Of a stretch of DNA of 64,000 nucleotides, positions 1 through 12,189 are shown one piece after another. Source of the stretch: Aporrectodea caliginosa (lineage: Eukaryota; Annelida; Clitellata; Crassiclitellata; Lumbricidae). A program made the translations under genes and the position numbers. Positions within the stretch are counted from its first letter, which is position 1, and each line of letters opens with the position of its first letter. The notes under the pieces were generated by a model. It saw nothing but the letters and a program-made list of their open reading frames with translations, searched no databases and was not told the DNA's origin. The stretch lies in the NCBI GenBank assembly GCA_020284085.1, contig JACEVL010000518.1, forward strand, positions 660,001 through 724,000, in the 5' to 3' direction.

Positions 1-228
1 ACATGCACTGTGTTTAATTAATAGTTTCGACGGCCTTAGATGACCTGGCCATGGACCAGCATTAGACCTCCTCCTCGTCCTCCGTCAATCCATCCATCTG
101 AGCAGCTTAGTCGATGGCTAAGTATACAGACGATCGTTTTGCTCTGTGTGTTTTAGGAATATTTCTGAAGACGTGTATTGGGGGTGGGGGGGGGTGGGGT
201 GCGTCTAAGGGTTGGCCTATAGCTCAAT

Positions 229-430
229 GGGTGCGCAACAGTCTAGTGGTAAGAGAGGTGGGGTTCAAATCCCAGCCAGGGCAGAAATTTCGTGCTAGAT
301 TTCTGTTCCCACTGCGCCCCCTAGAGAACTCAGCTGTAATGAGTACACTGACCATACAATGTCGTTGCGACGACGAGACGGCGAGGGAGAGGACTGGCCA
401 CCTCTATCATATGCCGAGGACTACATCTCA
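229..430 (+). mobile_element. tRNA-derived SINE, family 1, copy A
   Basis: The tRNA-like head has an A-box-like TAGTGGTAAGAG and B-box GGTTCAAATCC (262-272). A body follows with CTCAGCTGTAATGAGTACAC, a GGCGAGGGAGAGGACTGGCC block and ATGCCGAGG. The same order is seen in the other copies. Confidence 0.75.
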
Positions 431-593
431 GGATAGCTTAAGGAACAGTTACTGCTCTTCTTTTTTTATCATCTCTTCGCTTCTGCGCTATCTATGGATG
501 GAAGAAGGAGGTGAGGAGGAAGAGCAGAGTCACTTGATTCAATGAACGCATAATTTATAATACTTATAACAACACCAGCAACAACAACAACAG

Positions 594-1202
<609 letters not shown>

Positions 1203-1273
1203 AACAAAAACAATAGAAGAAGAGCAGTCCCTTAATAAGCTAGCTGTGAGGCAGCCATGGGTATGAAGCGTTA

Positions 1274-1505
1274 TCGATTTCATTTTCTTATTAAATTTTT
1301 CTGCGTACTAAGGCTGGTGGCCAGTCCTCTCCCTCGCCTTCTCATCTTCCCACCGACAGTGTACGGTCATTTCGTACTCATTAGACTGGGTTAAGGTGGA
1401 GCATCAATCTGGAACGACATTTTTGCCCAGTGGGCAGGGATTTGAACCCGCGACCTCTCGATTGACAATTCAAACACGCTAACCACTTAGACTATCGAGC
1501 ACCCC
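1274..1505 (-). mobile_element. tRNA-derived SINE, family 1, copy B
   Basis: On the minus strand it reads from the tRNA-like head (TAGTCTAAGTGGTTAGCG, then GGTCGCGGGTTCAAATCCC) through GAAGGCGAGGGAGAGGACTG to an AGAAAATGAAATCG-like tail. Confidence 0.78.
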
Positions 1506-2270
1506 AATAATGATGATTATAATAATAATAATAATAATAATATGCATAGATGTATCTTCTGTTGGGAAGAGGCGTTTGTCCCTTCTGGGTCACTGTAAGG
1601 TCACTGCCTCCATCCGCTCTACATCGTCATTTACAGTGACCTCTGCTGCAGTCAACGCCCGTCGCTAGGATACATCACCATGACTACGGCGATGACCGTC
1701 TCTGTCAGTCTCAATGGCTGTCTGGGTGTCTGTGTCCGTGTGTCTCTGTGTCGGCGGAGTCCATCGTTGTCTGTCTCAGTCCCTGAGTATCGATCCTTCT
1801 GTCTCCGTTTGGTTGTCAGCCTCGGTGTCTGTCTCGATGTCTTTCCTAGTCTTCTATGTCTTCGGAGTCGACTGAGTTCTGCAGCGAAGTCATTATAACT
1901 AGAAGTTATTATTATTGTGGTTGTTGTTGTTATAGTTATAATTATTAATACATGTTGTTAGTGTAATTATTATTAATCACTAGCTTCTATAATTAATAGA
2001 TCCAATTTCTAATGCAGAATGCATCAACCGATGCAGAACTAAAATCTAACAGAAGAAGAAGAAAAGAAGAAGTCTGACCTTTATTAACTGTAACATTCGA
2101 AGTATCTGTAGATCTAAATGTTTAAAGCAGGAAGTAACGAGATAGACATACAGACGGACGGAAGGACAGACAGGCAGACAGAAATAGAATAGAGATATTA
2201 TTGTGGAAGAAAGAGATGGTTTGATGATGGTCCATTCGGAGCCACCGTACGTCGTAGTTTGACGTCATCA
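1506..2270. other. No gene recognised
   Basis: It holds a short AAT run (1514-1541), a degenerate TGTCTC-rich stretch (1690-1870) and AT-rich sequence with a short GAA run. No homology or splice-supported frame was seen. Confidence 0.5.
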
Positions 2271-2379
2271 GGCGGCGACTGTGGCGCCCTCGACCGACCG
2301 ACCGACCGACCGGCGTCGTCGTAAACGGGTCAAAATGTGCAATATTGGCCACATGCCCCTCTCCTCATGCACCTACTCC

Positions 2380-2515
2380 ATCTACAGACACTCTCCCCTC
2401 CCGTCTCCTTCTCCGCCTCCTCCTTTGTATACTCCTCCTTCTCCTCCGCCTTCTCCTCCGCCTCCTCCTCCTCCTCCTCCTCCTCCTCCTCCTCCTCCTC
2501 CCCTCGTTTCTCCTA
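2380..2515. repeat. CCT-rich microsatellite
   Basis: Imperfect, then near-perfect (CCT)n ends at about 2500. Confidence 0.95.
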
Positions 2516-2561
2516 CGAGGTCAAAGCTATCTAATAAACTATGAAAGCTGTATTTAAAATT

Positions 2562-2738
<177 letters not shown>

Positions 2739-2739
2739 A

Positions 2740-3266
2740 TATGGAAGCGAGGCAGAGGTTATAGTTCAAGAACAATCAACTACACGTGCGATTCCTCGTT
2801 CAGACTTACGACCTCCGAAGAAATGCTTGCTTACTTACTTCTTTACTTACACTGTTACTTTCTTGTTTACCTCCAACCTGAACTTACGTCACTAAGTACC
2901 TTAGCTTTTAATAACCTTACAACACCCTATCTTACTGTATGAGCAAATTTGTCAAATGCATGGCTTCCATCTCTGGAGTTGATGTGGGGATGATGAATCG
3001 GTTTTCCAGTGGAAAGACTGATCCTAAACTCCTCCTCGCCCATCCATCAATTCCTTCCGCAGAGACGCCATCTGTCGTTAACCTGATTTGAAAGTGGTGC
3101 AAAGACCGTTTCTCAAAATGAACCGTTATTGGAATGGATGGACGACGTCTGTCGAGAAATGCAATGAACGTAAACAGGATTAGATGAAAATTAGCTGCAA
3201 AACGTATACACCATGTTAATCATCGATGACGGTTCTGACTGCGCAAATCGTACAACGGTTGGAAAA
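2740..3266. other. No gene recognised
   Basis: This unique-looking sequence lies between two trinucleotide arrays. It contains a TTACTTAC-rich patch (2830-2880). No coding signal is supported. Confidence 0.45.
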
Positions 3267-3628
<362 letters not shown>

Positions 3629-3776
3629 CCGTCGTCATTGTCGCCATTATCATCAGCAACACGAAATCTTAATCTTACTATCATAAAAATTGACCGTTGA
3701 GGACAGCTGTTCATTTGCATAGACCCAACACTTGGCATGATTAGCTAAAAACGATTGGCTAATAGGCCTACCTACC

Positions 3777-3808
<32 letters not shown>

Positions 3809-3922
3809 TGTATGTATGTATGTATGTATGTATGTATGTATGTATGTATGTATGTATGTATGTATGTATGTATGTATGTATGTATGTATGTATGTATGTA
3901 TGTATGTATGTATGTATGTAGC
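3777..3922. repeat. (ATGT)n microsatellite, about 36 units
   Basis: A perfect tetranucleotide array directly followed by AGCACTTGTTATAGCGCCCC, a tail block like that at 54470. Confidence 0.97.
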
Positions 3923-3924
3923 AC

Positions 3925-4600
3925 TTGTTATAGCGCCCCTTCAAGATTTCTACTCAGACGCGCTCCCGACTACAGAGAGGACACACAGAACATACCCCTA
4001 CACCACCGCGTGGCTATATAGCAGTCTTAGAGTTCAACGAGTTCTCTGTCGAATGACGTCAGATCAAGAGATGACGTCATCCGATCGGGAGTCACTAAAA
4101 TAGCCCAATGATGATGACGTCGTTCGATGGCTGCTGCATTTAAGGTCTGCAGTCGTCGCTACCAGTAACTGTAAGACGACGATGACGACGGTCGCCTCAA
4201 GTGCTTTGCTCTCTCTCGAGACATGGTAAACATTTCATAGCCTCACTCTACCTGCAGCCTCTAACAGACTGATTCCGCCGCCACCGTCTCTAATACTGCG
4301 CTCGCCCCCAACCAAGTGTAATCATTATCGCGAACCGGGCGAGGAAACCAGCCAAGGAAACCAGCCAAGGAAACCAGCCAAGGAAACCCGCCGGAGTTAT
4401 CGGGCGAGGTTAGCAGCGAGGGTTGTCGACCGTTGTTTTCGAATGGGGTTCCATAGGCAAACACAGCTGCGGCGGCGGAAAATGCTATTCTGCCGACGAC
4501 GACGTTTGTCTTCGTACTTATGCGCTTGGCACACAGCTGCACACAGTTCGACGCTTCTGTTTGGCAATGGCAGACGACGTCTAGACTAACATCTTCTTCC
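3925..4600 (+). promoter_or_regulatory. Possible promoter/5' region of the Kv1 gene
   Basis: This is non-repetitive, CpG-containing sequence between two microsatellite blocks and about 1.5-2 kb upstream of the Kv1 coding exon. It has two perfect CRE palindromes (TGACGTCA at 4054-4061 and 4072-4079) and a short 13-bp tandem repeat (unit GGAAACCAGCCAA, about 4343-4392). A promoter role is inferred only from position and motifs. No TATA box or first coding exon was recognised. Confidence 0.25.
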
Positions 4601-5130
4601 TCTTCATCATCATCATCTTACTACTCCTCCTCGTCTTCTTCTTTTTCTCCTCCTCCTCCTCCTCCACCTCCTCCTCCTCGTCCTCCTCGTCCTCTTCCTC
4701 CTCCTCCACCTCCTCCTCGTCCTCCTTCTCCTCTTCCTCCTGCTCATTCTCCTCCTCCTCCACCTCCTCCTCCTCCACCTCCTCCTCGTCCTCCTCCTCC
4801 TCGTCCTCCTCGTCCTCCTCTTCCTCCTGCTCATTCTCCTCCTCCTCCTCCTCCTCCTCCTCCTCCTCCACCTCTTCCTCCTCCTCCTCCTCCTCCTGCT
4901 CATTCTCCTCCTCCACCTTCTCCTCCTCCACCTTCTCCTCCTTTTCCTCCTCCTCCTCCTCCACCTCTTCCTCCTCCTCCTCCTGCTCATTCTCCTCCAC
5001 CTTCTCCTCCTCCTCCTCGTCCTCGTCCTCCTCGTCCTCCTCGTCCTCCTCTTCCTCCTGCTCATTCTCCTCCTCCTCCACCTTCTCCTCTTCCTCCTCC
5101 TCCTCGTCCTCCTCCTCTTCCTCCTTCTTC
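4600..5130. repeat. CCT-rich polypyrimidine tract
   Basis: (CCT)n with regularly spaced GTCCT, CACCT and TGCTCATT interruptions; TGCTCATT recurs every 60-90 bp, suggesting a higher-order unit. Coding-like frames are artefacts. Confidence 0.92.
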
Positions 5131-5139
5131 TCGTGCTTA

Positions 5140-5551
5140 AATGTGATTCCTGTTTCGTTGTGCGTTGACTGTGAAAAGGCAAAAGGCGCTACAGAAAGGC
5201 GGGTCTGTCCTTAGAGATCGTTGCTTCTAATGAATCCACCACCTGTTACCCGACACCTAGTGATAGGTGATAGAACCAATGGACACTACTGTTACAGTAG
5301 TGACATGTCTGCCTGTCTTTCTGTATCTGCTTCTGTATGTTTATCTGCCTTTTTCTCTTTGTCTGCCTATCCTCCTGTCTGTCTGTCTGTCCGTTTGTTT
5401 ATCTATGAGTCTTCTTGTCTGTCCGTCTCTTTGTGTGTCTGCCTATCGTTGGATCTCTTTGTAATAAGACGTTCGATTGGAACGGTTCTCTGACGTAAAT
5501 GATCGAGTGAATCTTGTTTGCTTCTGTTCTTAAACTGATGGAAGATGGATT

Positions 5552-5585
<34 letters not shown>

Positions 5586-5820
5586 TAGGACCAGTTTCTA
5601 ATAACAGTAATAGGCGCTATATCAATTCTGCATCACCAAACAGATTGCTTCGTTCCTTCTATTGCTTTTCATGAGCACAAAGAAGATTTTCCCAGAGATT
5701 TTGAAACCCCCTTTCAGGGCGTTGCAATTAGATGGGGAACGCTACAGGTGTTTGTGCGTGCGTGCGCGCGGGTGTGTGTGTGTGTCCGTGTGTGTGTGTG
5801 TGTGTGTGTGTGTCCGTGTG
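5140..5820. other. Kv1 upstream region with microsatellites
   Basis: It contains a CTGTCTGT-rich stretch (5307-5440), (CAG)n of 11 units (5552-5584) and a GT-rich run (5755-5820). No upstream Kv1 exon was found. Confidence 0.5.
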
Positions 5821-5973
5821 CTCTGTCGGAATTTGACGAGATTTCTAGCGAAATTTTCTTTTTCTCGGAGTATTTTAAAATCCTGACTTTAAAAAGCAAT
5901 GACACAAATACCCAAATGAATGCAGATGAAATGAAACCAAATGGGAGTTCATTAATTTGTGTTGTGTTTTCAG

Positions 5974-7666
5974 ATCGTTTACGAAGCTAGCGGATGGCTG
6001 TTGTGTCATCGAGGACGAGAGACAGCAGCTGCAGGGTGGAGCAGTCTCAAGGACCGGAAGTGAGTCAGCCTTTGACCACCTGACCAGTCAGAAGGTCGTC
6101 ATCAACGTCAGTGGTCTTCGCTTCGAGACCCAGATGAGGACCCTCGACCGATTCCCTGAGACCCTTCTCGGGGACCCACGCAAACGAAACCTCTATTACG
6201 ATTCCCTCCGAAACGAATACTTCTTCGATCGCAACCGTCCTTGCTTTGACGCCATCCTCTACTACTATCAGAGCGGTGGGAGGCTCAGACGGCCGGTCAA
6301 TGTACCCTTCGACGTCTTCTCAGACGAGGTCAGGTTCTACGAACTGAGTGAGGAGGCGATCGAGAAGTACCGCGAGGACGAGGGATTCGTCAAAGAGGTG
6401 GTAAAACCACTTCCCGTGAACCGATATAAGCGTGCTGTTTGGCTGCTGCTCGAGTATCCGGAGAGTTCGATAGCAGCGAGGATTCTAGCGATCATATCCG
6501 TCGTTGTTATTCTATTATCAGTCGTCGTCTTCTGCCTGGAGACCCTCCCTGAACTGAAGCACTACCGTCTCGTCAACCCTCCCTCTGCCACTGCCACTGT
6601 GGCGGCGGCGGCGGGGGCGTCGAGGAACTCAAGCGGAACGGCTGCTTCGACGGTGGAGGAAGATGAGCTTCCTAAGTTCACTGAACCGTTCTTTGTGATT
6701 GAGACGATCTGCATCATTTGGTTTACGACTGAGCTGATCATTCGATTCGCTTCCTGTCCTGACCCTCTGGCCTTTTTCAAGAACATAATGAACGTCATAG
6801 ACCTGATGGCTATCGTCCCCTATTTCATCACCCTTGGCACTCTGTTCGTCGAACGCAACCGATCCAACAACCAGGCGATGTCCTTGGCCATCCTTCGGGT
6901 CATCCGTCTCGTCCGTGTCTTCCGGATCTTCAAGCTGTCGCGCCACTCCAAGGGACTCCAGATCCTCGGTCAGACGATCCGTGCGAGCATGCGTGAGTTG
7001 GGTCTGCTCATCTTCTTCCTCTTCATCTGCGTCGTTCTCTTCTCCAGCGCCGTCTACTTCGCCGAAGCAGACTCCGCTCAGACCCACTTCCACAGCATCC
7101 CAGACGCCTTCTGGTGGGCAGTCGTTACCATGACGACGGTGGGGTACGGAGACATGCGGCCCATCAGCCCCTTGGGGAAGTTGGTGGGGTCGTTGTGTGC
7201 CATCGCTGGGGTGCTGACGATCGCCCTGCCCGTCCCTGTCATCGTATCCAACTTCAACTACTTCTACCACCGCGAGTCAGACTCAGAGGATCGTGAGGAA
7301 TACGATCACGTCAACAGCGGAGTCAATCCTCAAGAGAGGAACGAAGAAGAGGAGGATGAGGAAGAGGAGGAGAATGAGGATGAGGAGGATGAGGAGGGTG
7401 AGGTCAAGGTCAAGGGCGGCGTGTTCTACACCAGAGGATCGTCATCGTCACGTGAACTGGTGGCAGCCGAGACCCTCAATGAACCTCTCATCTCGGCTGG
7501 ATCGACGAACACGAGGGATAAGCTGCTCATCATCCAGCACAACAACGCCATCTCCCCATCCAACTCTTCCAACTTCAACTCCAACTCCACTTCCGGTGTC
7601 GTCAGGCAGACGGGTCACGTGAACGGAAACAGCATCGACACACAACAGATCCAGTTCGATGACTAA
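5974..7666 (+). CDS. Kv1: Shaker-type (Kv1) voltage-gated potassium channel, 3' coding exon
   Basis: This exon encodes a pore-forming alpha subunit of a tetrameric plasma-membrane delayed-rectifier or A-type K+ channel. Residues below are counted with codon 1 at 5957. They show a T1 tetramerisation domain (about 46-145, starting [12 protein letters not shown]), S1 (175-195), an S1-S2 loop with an Ala-rich insert and an NSS sequon, S2 (243-263), S3 (275-297), S4 with regularly spaced Arg/Lys (311-332, [15 protein letters not shown]), S5, pore helix with TTVGYGD (394-399) and S6 with the PVPV hinge (425-428). The intracellular tail has an acidic run (463-482) and ends QIQFDD, not the xTDV PDZ ligand of many vertebrate Kv1. 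The upstream in-frame pseudo-start lies before a good acceptor (tgtgttttcag, ending 5973), so the exon begins at 5974 with the third base of a codon, and the true ATG is in an unseen exon. No in-frame Met precedes T1. Stop TAA is at 7664-7666. Family assignment is very secure; the paralogue is not resolved. Confidence 0.95.
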
Positions 7667-7817
7667 CTGGATCATAGCGGCAGCGACGTTGAATTGGCGC
7701 AATGGTTCTCGTCAGGGAGGGAACGAACCCCTGAATGACTGGAACTTTCTCTCCTACAACTAAGGTTGCCCTTTGTGCTGGAAAGATAAGGCTAGGGATT
7801 TTCAAAGGATACGAATT

Positions 7818-7990
7818 GGATATTGAGGAGTTTAAAAGTTTAGCACGTGAATAACCCAGAGTTTGCAAGATACAATCTGGATATTCCAGAGTTTCAATGA
7901 ATAAATCCTGGATATCCGGGAGTTTGAAATGATGAAATGTGGATATTCAGGAGTTTCAAAGTATATGATTATCACGTGAATATTCATGGA
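7818..7990 (+). repeat. 31-bp degenerate tandem repeat in the Kv1 3' UTR
   Basis: Units share the core GGATATTCAGGAGTTT, with starts near 7818, 7849, 7879, 7910 and 7941 and a partial unit near 7974, giving a period of 30-31. Units are diverged, so the array is old compared with the perfect microsatellites nearby. Confidence 0.7.
7900..7905 (+). terminator. Candidate polyadenylation signal AATAAA (Kv1)
   Basis: This is the first AATAAA after the Kv1 stop, 234 bases downstream. A second lies at 8117-8122. It falls inside the 31-bp tandem repeat, so its use is uncertain. Confidence 0.35.
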
Positions 7991-8129
7991 TCGATGATGG
8001 ACGGTGTTAGGGAAAGAAGGAATTGCTCACCTGCATTTATAATATGCTTAGCCAATGTAACAAAAGACCAGGTGAACACTAGAAACAATTAATTAAAGAC
8101 ACAAAGGACGATAAAGAATAAAGATAGTC

Positions 8130-8605
8130 CGAGGAAGAGGAGAAGGAAGAAGAGGAAAAGGAAAATGAGAAGAAGGAGGAAGAAGGAGAAGGAAGAGGAG
8201 AAGGAAGAAGAGAAGGAGGAAGAGAAGGAGGAAGAGAAGGAGGAAGAGAAGGAGGAAGAGAAGGAGGAAGAGAAGGAGGAAGAGGAGGAGGAAGAGAAGG
8301 AGGAAGAGAAGAGAGGAGGAAGAAGGAGGAGGAAGAGAAGGAGGAAGAGAAGGAGGAAGAGAAGGAGGAAGAGAAGGAGGAAGAGAAGGAGGAAGAGAAG
8401 GAGGAAGAGAAGGAGGAAGAGAAGGAGGAAGAGAAGGAGGAAGAGAAGGAGGAAAAGAAGGAGGAGGAAGAATAGGAAAAGGAAAACGAGAAGGAGCAGG
8501 AAGAAGGAGAAGGAAGAAGAAGGAGGAAGAGATGGATGAGAAAGAGGCGAAGGAAGCAGAAAAGATTGAAGACGAAAAGGGAAAAGGGAGAAAAGGGATG
8601 AAGGA
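8130..8605. repeat. GGA/AGAAGG-rich purine tract
   Basis: The core is a 12-bp unit GGAGGAAGAGAA repeated almost perfectly (about 8210-8290 and 8330-8450), flanked by looser purine sequence. It follows the Kv1 3' UTR. Confidence 0.95.
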
Positions 8606-8639
8606 GGCGAATGTTTTTTTCAAAAAGACCAGCGACGTG

Positions 8640-9436
8640 ATTCTCTCTCGTGTCAAGGCGTATATATAATGATTGATTGATTAATTAATTAATTAGTTAA
8701 TTGAACCATCTCTCAGAGCTTCTAACTCCGACAAAGATGTAGGCTATCATCTTCACTCTCGACGAATTGTTTTACTATAGCCAGGCGCCACATGAGTTCC
8801 TCCGTTGCAATACATCGACTACAATCCCTAATCGCCGAGGGTAGGCTATACGTCGATATGGGTATAGGTCGACACTCCGTCGATAAACGATGACCTATTG
8901 ACCCGGAAATGAAACCTGGATAACAAAATCAATCGGATTCTGATGTTGGGTTGACTGATCGATTGATTGCTGCTCTGAGACGATGGATGCTAGCAGCGTC
9001 TTACCTGCATCGAAGACTATTACATAGTGATTGACTGAAATGACTATGCATCTCACCTGGATGAAGAACTCACCTGGATGAAGATCTACTGCTTCAAATG
9101 GCAGCAGACTTTCATCCGATTACCTCCGAAATAAGCACAGACCAACAGACTGAGAAATGACGTATTCTGTAGCCTACAGTTATTCCGTTCAGTTGCTAAA
9201 ATTATCATATCTGTGATGATTCGTCATAGCACGTATCGTCATCATCATCATCGTCGTCGTCATCATCATCAGAAGCAGTAACGACAACAGCATCGTTATC
9301 ATTATCGCCGTGAAAACCAATTCGTAGTCGTCGTTATCATGAGACGATGCACAGGTTGTAACGACATCATCGATTCGTGTAAACTTATAGTTTGTCGTTG
9401 AGCAATCATCATTACCACCATCATCAGACATTGCTG
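8640..9436. other. No gene recognised
   Basis: AT-rich, with a TTAATTAATTAATTA run (8677-8700) and a degenerate ATC/GTC stretch (9236-9330). Nothing coding is supported. Confidence 0.45.
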
Positions 9437-9438
9437 TA

Positions 9439-9969
9439 CAGTAGTGGCCATATTATTATGGTCAAGGCTAAAAAACGGTTTTTGGTACATACATACATGC
9501 ATAAGCCTACATAAATGCATACGTACATATATGCTTAAATACATACATACATATTATGCACATACATACATACATACATGCATGTATATTATGCACATAC
9601 ATACATACATACATGCATGCATACATACATACCTACATGCATACATGCAAACACGCACACCATATCCATACATACTTACGTACATACATGCATGCCTACA
9701 TACATACATACAAACATACAAACATGCTTCCGGGATTTCTAAACGGACACATGATTATCTACATATAGACATACGCAGCAACATACATACATGCATGCAT
9801 ATATGCATACATGCATATAAATACATACATGTACGTACATACATACATACATACATACATACATACATACATACATACATACATACATACATACATACAT
9901 ACATACATACAATAAATACATACATACATACATACATACATACAATAAATACATACATACATACATACA

Positions 9970-10003
<34 letters not shown>

Positions 10004-10186
10004 CATACATACATACATACATACATACATACATACATGCACACATACTTGGCTTCAAACACAGAATTTACCAGTTCTCAGTATGTTATAATTATGATGT
10101 TCTCAGTCCTTTGATTGCATAAAATAAGTGCGAAATGTGAAAATAACTGGTTTTTAGCCTTGACCATAATAATATGGCCACTACAG
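9439..10186. mobile_element. Tc1/mariner-like MITE containing a TACA microsatellite
   Basis: Terminal inverted repeats of about 35 bp face inward: CAGTAGTGGCCATATTATTA at 9439, and the reverse complement of CTGTAGTGGCCATATTATTA ending at 10186. Both ends are flanked by TA (9437-9438 and 10187-10188), the Tc1/mariner target duplication. No transposase is visible. The interior is almost entirely a TACA tetranucleotide array. Confidence 0.75.
9484..10044. repeat. TACA/ACAT tetranucleotide array
   Basis: Imperfect TACA with GCATGC interruptions runs from 9484 to 9830. A near-perfect array (9833-10038) follows, broken by two AATAAATA interruptions near 9911 and 9945. It lies wholly inside the MITE at 9439-10186. 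Confidence 0.95.
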
Positions 10187-10284
10187 TACTGTATATTGTC
10201 GTTGTCATCACCTGTTCAAACACAGTCCGGTGCAATCGAAATGAATGTCTTCATCATGATGTCTCTCTACCTTCTTCTCTCACA

Positions 10285-10560
10285 GGTCGCTCAGCCCTCC
10301 GTTCCACTTCTAGGGCTGACTTTTTGGTCCCATTTGCCCGCACTGCTACGAAGCAGCGCCGATCATTCTCCATCGTTGGTCCAACAATTGAACGTGGACT
10401 GACTTACCATCCTTCCTTCCTTCGCTTATCCCCTCGTACTCATTCTACTTCCTTCTATACACAACTGAAGACTTTTCTCTATGATCGGGCCTGGCTCGGG
10501 AGCGCCTCTGAGTAGAACCCTTGAAGAGGCGCTATATAAATTGATTGATTGATTGATTGA
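10285..10560 (+). mobile_element. LINE 3'-end fragment (ATTG tail)
   Basis: A remnant of the LINE ORF2 C-terminus: RSFSIVGPTIERGL, then FYTQLKTFLYDRAWLGSASE and stop. It is followed by GCGCTATATAAATTGATTGA, a tail typical of CR1/L2-like elements. Confidence 0.65.
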
Positions 10561-10564
10561 ACGT

Positions 10565-10770
10565 AATTATAATCGTTGAGCTGTAACGTCCTCCGACTTG
10601 AATTGTCCCCAGTGCTTAGCGATATCTAATCGTTGTCAGGGTCTTTGACGTCGCCCTCCTCCTTAATCCATACTTTGGACTTGCACCCCGAAAATGCGTT
10701 CCGGTGGTGTAGGATAATTCACCCGATTAATTGATTGCAAAATGAGGAGGATCCAGGATTATAAGGTCGC
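10565..10770. other. No gene recognised
   Basis: A short unique stretch between a LINE tail and a degenerate repeat. Confidence 0.4.
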
Positions 10771-10794
10771 TAGAGAAAAGCATCTACATTTAGC

Positions 10795-11020
10795 CTATAA
10801 TGAAGAAATGCATAAGGCAGAAATGAACAATAAAGAAATGCATAAGGAAGATATGCATAAGGAAGATATGCATATGTAAAGAATGCATATGAAGAAATGC
10901 ATATAAAGATTAAATATATATGTAGAAATGCATAAGGAAGAAATGCAAATGAAGAATGCATATGAAGAAATGGATAATGAAAAAAATTGAATAATGAAAA
11001 TGTATAATGAAGAAAATGCA
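10795..11020. repeat. Degenerate GAAGAAATGCATAA tandem repeat
   Basis: Period about 13-15 bp with strong drift. Minus-strand frames over it are rich in Phe, His, Ser and Tyr and are artefacts. Confidence 0.8.
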
Positions 11021-11092
11021 TCTAGGGTCATTCCTATCATATCAAGTCTAATTTTATACACCAACATTTTTGTTCTATACGACGCTTATAAC

Positions 11093-11927
11093 CAGTGTTA
11101 CCACTCTAAATTTTCTAAAAAAACATAGACAATAGCTCCAAAAACATAGAAAAACATAGACAACTTTGTAAAGGAATAAGTGTGGAATTAGTTAAAATTT
11201 GTAATGAAACACAGCAGTACTGTAGATAACACATTTGCTACATAAATTAATCACCAGAAATCAAAAACACAAACCTGTCACAAATATTATGGCTGCAATT
11301 AAGCTTAGGATGATATAGTAGTATCATTGGATCAATGCAACATTTGTTAAAAAGATGCATCTTCATCGAAGTTTACTAGTTCAGCTTTATTTTTTTGCAC
11401 GGTCTTTACCAGTTTCTCGCAGTAGCGTTTGTGACACCGCTCGATCTTCTTTCACATCTTCAACGACAGATTTTGGAGGTTCCACATGTAACAGCAAGCA
11501 CCTTGAATTTTGATTGCTTCCTTTGCAATTAGTCTCTTGAACTCCGTTCGCTACAGTGTCGCAATATAGTTTGTCTGCCTAGTTTTCACAAGATTCATAT
11601 GAGTTTTATGAGAGAAAACTCTTTCAAGATTAGCTGGAGTGGAGCAATGCCAGAATCTGACACATGAAGTTGGGCAGAAGACCTATTTTGGCTGGTTTTA
11701 GTGAAGTGCCGAGTGTTGAGTCCCTATTTTATTAAAATGCCTTAAATAAATTTAAGTAAATAAATGCTTTAGGAATTGCTGAAAAAATACCTTTTTTAAC
11801 ACGTAAACACTTCCATGAAAATAATAACATAGATTTTGGACAAAAAAACATAGAAACATAGATGAGACTAAAAAAACATTGCTCTTGCAGAAAAAAAAAC
11901 ATAGGAGTGGTAACGGTGGTAACACTG
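11093..11927 (-). mobile_element. hAT-type transposon remnant, 835 bp
   Basis: The ends are CAGTGTTACCACTC and its near-complement, with the right end reading GGTGGTAACACTG. They are flanked by cttataac (11085-11092) and cttataag (11928-11935), a 7/8 match to an 8-bp target duplication as made by hAT elements. The minus-strand interior (about 11720-11400) translates in part to STPANLERVFSHKTHMNLVK, resembling the C-terminal hAT dimerisation region (xxERVFS), with stops. It is therefore an internally deleted, non-autonomous copy. Confidence 0.75.
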
Positions 11928-12189
11928 CTTATAAGTTATAACGTGTTAGGGCCTACGTGTAGTAAGGAAATTCGTTTCGGGTCTAAATATTTTTAACAAA
12001 TTATGCAACTAGGTTATATCTGCAGAAGGTGATTGGCCGATGGACATGTGCTATAAATAGCCTGTGTCGTGCCTATGAGGTGAGTTTTTATAGCGCTTAT
12101 TTACGGATTTCCATTGGCTGTTCTTCCGGTTTGTTGAGCGATGAGGTGGATTATCTGACAAGAGTTAACGGTCAGCATCAAATGAGAAT

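Larger units (their letters stand above)
7667..8130 (+). other. Probable 3' UTR of the Kv1 gene
   Basis: The non-coding stretch after the Kv1 stop contains a 31-bp degenerate tandem repeat and two AATAAA hexamers (7900-7905 and 8117-8122). A purine-rich microsatellite begins just beyond. The transcript end is inferred. Confidence 0.5.

Noticed and set aside
6629..7270. 213-residue minus-strand frame inside the Kv1 exon
   Set aside because: Shadow of the Kv1 coding strand.
10525..10550. TATATAAAT as a TATA box
   Set aside because: Part of the gcgctatataaat tail shared by several LINE/SINE fragments.
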